Source of the DNA: Neisseriaceae bacterium TC5R-5
GTDB lineage: Bacteria; Pseudomonadota; Gammaproteobacteria; Burkholderiales; Chromobacteriaceae
DNA length: 64,000 nt
Assembly: GCA_020830965.2 (NCBI GenBank)
Contig: JACCFC020000001.1
Span: forward strand, 189,500-253,499
Direction: 5' to 3'
In this document: piece by piece, positions 61,993-64,000 of the stretch
Layout of the letters: each line of letters starts with the position of its first letter
Numbering within the stretch: the stretch's first letter is position 1
Translations under genes and position numbers: made by a program
The notes under the pieces: model-generated
The model's database searches: none
Seen by the model: only the letters and a program-made list of their open reading frames with translations
Told to the model about the DNA's origin: nothing

Positions 61993-63138
61993 ATGAAACT
62001 TGGAAAGCACCCAGTGCGCAATGGTGTACTGTTGCTTATGCTGCTTGCGGGCATAGTTTGGGCAGCGAAAGCCTGGTTGAGTGAAAAACCGGTTCCGCAA
62101 GTATTGACGGCATTCGTAACGCAGGGCGATCTGGAAAATGTCGTATTAGCGAGCGGTATCGTACAGGCACTGCGGCAAGTGGATGTAGGCGCGCAAGCAT
62201 CTGGTCAATTAAAGTTGATTACCGTTGAAGCTGGCGATAGGGTGGCGAAGGGGCAGTTGTTAGCCGAGATCGATCCGGAATTAATCCAGAACGAATTAAA
62301 GGCGTCACTGGCATCACTGGATGGAAATCTGGCACAAAAGCAGGCTAAAGAGGCGCAACTGAAGCAGGCTGGTTTAGAGCTAGAACGGCAGCGGCGCATG
62401 TGGCGTGAGCAATCTACCTCACAGAAAGAGTTGCTGGCCGCAGAAACCAGTTATCAAACGCTGCAGGCCGAATTGGCGGCGCTATTGGCACAGATACGCC
62501 AGAGTCAGTTTCAAGTAGATAAAAATCGTACCACCCTAGCTTATACCCGGATTGTCGCGCCGATGGCGGGCGAAGTTCTGGAAATCGTTACCCAGCAAGG
62601 ACAAACCGTGATTGCCACACAACAGGCTCCGGTGATTCTGAAATTGGCGGACTTGTCACAAGTGACGATCAGAGCACAGGTGTCGGAAGCGGATATTATC
62701 CGTATCAAACCAGGCCTGCCAGTATATTTCACCGTGCTGGGTGCCCCTGATAAACGCTTCAGCGGCAAACTACGTACCATCTTGCCTACTCCTGAAAAAA
62801 TCAATGGCGCTGTGTTCTATAAGGCTTTGTTTGATGTGCCGAACCCGGAAGGCCTGTTACGGGTGGAGATGACTGCCGAAGTTGGGATTGTGCTGGCGCA
62901 AGTCAAGCAGGCCCTGAGTATTCCGCTGGCCGCCTTGGGCGTACCAGGTAAAGATGGTCGTTATACCGTTCAGGTTCAGGCTGCTGATGGCAAGCTTAGT
63001 TCGCGGACAATACGTGTCGGTTTAAAAACCACTACCCGAGCGCAGGTGCTGGTCGGTTTAAAGCCGGGTGAAAAAGTGGTCACCAGCAGTGCTCTGACTA
63101 ATCCCGCGGAGTCGGTTGGGGTGGTAATGGCACCATGA
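61993..63138 (+). CDS. macA: MacA-type periplasmic adaptor (membrane fusion protein)
   Basis: A 381-residue adaptor of a tripartite efflux pump. One N-terminal membrane anchor ([17 protein letters not shown], about 12-28), a biotinyl-lipoyl part ([32 protein letters not shown]), a long alpha-hairpin (about 100-180), then beta-barrel and membrane-proximal domains. MacA stimulates MacB and links it to TolC. Its stop overlaps the macB ATG (ATGA), so they are coupled. PvdR-type siderophore exporters have the same plan, so macrolide export is an inference. Confidence 0.88.
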   Translation: MKLGKHPVRNGVLLLMLLAGIVWAAKAWLSEKPVPQVLTAFVTQGDLENVVLASGIVQALRQVDVGAQASGQLKLITVEAGDRVAKGQLLAEIDPELIQNELKASLASLDGNLAQKQAKEAQLKQAGLELERQRRMWREQSTSQKELLAAETSYQTLQAELAALLAQIRQSQFQVDKNRTTLAYTRIVAPMAGEVLEIVTQQGQTVIATQQAPVILKLADLSQVTIRAQVSEADIIRIKPGLPVYFTVLGAPDKRFSGKLRTILPTPEKINGAVFYKALFDVPNPEGLLRVEMTAEVGIVLAQVKQALSIPLAALGVPGKDGRYTVQVQAADGKLSSRTIRVGLKTTTRAQVLVGLKPGEKVVTSSALTNPAESVGVVMAP

Positions 63139-64000
63139 GCGAATTCCTGCTAGAGCTTAACGATGTCTGGCGACGTTTTCCGTCAGGCGACGAAGAAGTG
63201 GCGGTGTTGACCAGTGTGTCCCTGCAGATACGCGCAGGAGAGATGTTGGCGATTATGGGGGCTTCCGGCTCTGGCAAGTCTACCTTGATGAATATCTTGG
63301 GAGCGCTGGATCAGGCATCGCAAGGCAACTATCGTGTTGCTGGGCGCGAGGTCAGCCATTTGAGTAAGGATGAACTCGCCACCTTGCGACGTGAGCACTT
63401 TGGTTTCATCTTTCAGCGTTATCACCTATTACCGCATCTTAGCGCTTTGGATAATGTTGCTATGCCGGCTGTTTATGCCGGTATGCCATTGGGAGAACGA
63501 CGAGAGCGTGCCAGCTATTTGCTAGCGCGCTTAGGTTTGGCAGGCAAGGAGCTATTTCGTCCCAGTCAATTATCCGGTGGTCAGCAGCAAAGGGTTTCGA
63601 TAGCCCGTGCCTTGATGAATGGCGGTGCTATTATCCTGGCCGATGAACCGACCGGCGCACTCGACAGTCACAGTGGTGCCGAGGTGATGCGTATTCTCAA
63701 AGAACTGCATGCTGCCGGCCATACCATCATTATTGTTACTCATGACCCGGCGATTGCTGCTCAGACGGAGCGGGTGATCGAAATTCGTGACGGCGCCATT
63801 TTGCACGACCATCAAACAACTTCAGCCGCGGTATTGCCGACCTATCAGGAGCCTCCAGCAGTCAGGCGTTCTGGTGTGGCCACCTGGGCGCGTTTTATGG
63901 AAGCATTCAAAATGGCTTTGCTGGCCATGCTGTCCAACCGCCTGCGCACCTTGCTGACCATGCTTGGCATCATTATCGGTATTACTTCGGTGGTCTCCAT
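63135..64000 (+). CDS. macB: MacB-type ABC efflux ATPase/permease, N-terminal part (cut by window edge)
   Basis: Open from the ATG at 63135 to the window end, 288 codons, no stop. The nucleotide-binding domain comes first: Walker [16 protein letters not shown]-loop FIFQRYHLL, signature [15 protein letters not shown], Walker [14 protein letters not shown]-loop IVTHD. It is followed by a linker and the first membrane helix ([16 protein letters not shown]), the MacB arrangement. The rest of the ~640-residue protein is outside. Overlaps macA by 4 bp. It exports macrolides, peptides or toxins in characterised members. Confidence 0.92.
   Translation, partial: MSEFLLELNDVWRRFPSGDEEVAVLTSVSLQIRAGEMLAIMGASGSGKSTLMNILGALDQASQGNYRVAGREVSHLSKDELATLRREHFGFIFQRYHLLPHLSALDNVAMPAVYAGMPLGERRERASYLLARLGLAGKELFRPSQLSGGQQQRVSIARALMNGGAIILADEPTGALDSHSGAEVMRILKELHAAGHTIIIVTHDPAIAAQTERVIEIRDGAILHDHQTTSAAVLPTYQEPPAVRRSGVATWARFMEAFKMALLAMLSNRLRTLLTMLGIIIGITSVVS

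Noticed and set aside
1-64000. CRISPR arrays, rRNA genes, prophage or complete insertion sequences
   Set aside because: I saw no regularly spaced repeats, no rRNA and no intact transposase or integrase gene in the window.

Overview
The window looks like an ordinary chromosomal stretch of a Gram-negative betaproteobacterium, most likely of the order Neisseriales (Chromobacteriaceae/Chitinibacteraceae-like), with roughly 50% GC by eye. I infer this from the protein style of RpoS, ParE, PriB and NadA, the rpsF-priB-rpsR-rplI order, the surE-pcm-nlpD-rpoS block and the che cluster. I could run no database search, so the lineage is an inference. Most of the DNA is core genome. It also holds an arsenic island, a complete chemotaxis operon, two identical tRNA-Asn genes, a manganese riboswitch and several small features that are easy to miss.

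Layout. 1-2.6 kb: yqgE (cut by the window edge), ylqF GTPase and three small or unknown genes. 2.6-7.4 kb: rpoS, nlpD, pcm and surE (stress sigma factor, cell-wall amidase activator, damage repair), then nadA, all on the minus strand; beyond the rpoS terminator a second terminator suggests an extra small transcript. 7.7-12.5 kb: a Pat/PatZ-type protein acetyltransferase and the rpsP-rimM-trmD-rplS operon. 12.6-18 kb: two unknown genes, a queC-queD-queE operon whose QueD is a three-domain protein, ubiG and mtaD. 18-22.5 kb: an accessory segment with a DUF6904-like gene, coding remnants and an arsRBCH operon with a clear promoter and operator. 22.5-26.1 kb: thyA-folA-ACT protein-selB, nearly or fully overlapping.

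26.2-30.6 kb: a periplasmic binding protein, an RluF-type pseudouridine synthase, two membrane proteins, a tiny two-ORF unit and a PiT phosphate transporter. 31-41.5 kb: cheY-cheA-cheW-mcp-cheR-cheB-cheD followed by a receptor carrying a C-terminal PilZ (c-di-GMP) domain. 41.6-49.3 kb: DUF945 protein, acyl desaturase, ridA, miaA, rppH, a MITE-like palindromic element, parE and a DUF2788 protein. 49.4-50.9 kb: rpsF-priB-rpsR-rplI. 51.1-55.9 kb: two identical tRNA-Asn genes flank an FAD oxidoreductase, a DUF1289 protein, an mneA-type Mn exporter under a yybP-ykoY riboswitch, an H-NS-like protein and ygfZ. 56-64 kb: cysM, an SDR, rpe, apaG, a 27-residue membrane peptide, an Atm1-type ABC exporter and macA-macB, with macB running off the end.

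Functional links. The che genes form a full signalling and adaptation set, and the final receptor's PilZ domain would tie it to c-di-GMP. The que genes make preQ0 for queuosine. thyA and folA couple dTMP synthesis to folate recycling. The Mn riboswitch should switch on the exporter when Mn2+ is high. The ars operon is expected to be derepressed by arsenite. The most unusual items are the triple-domain QueD with complementary loss of active-site residues, the PilZ-tailed chemoreceptor, the tiny overlapping ORF pair at 28.97-29.04 kb, and the MITE-like element upstream of parE.
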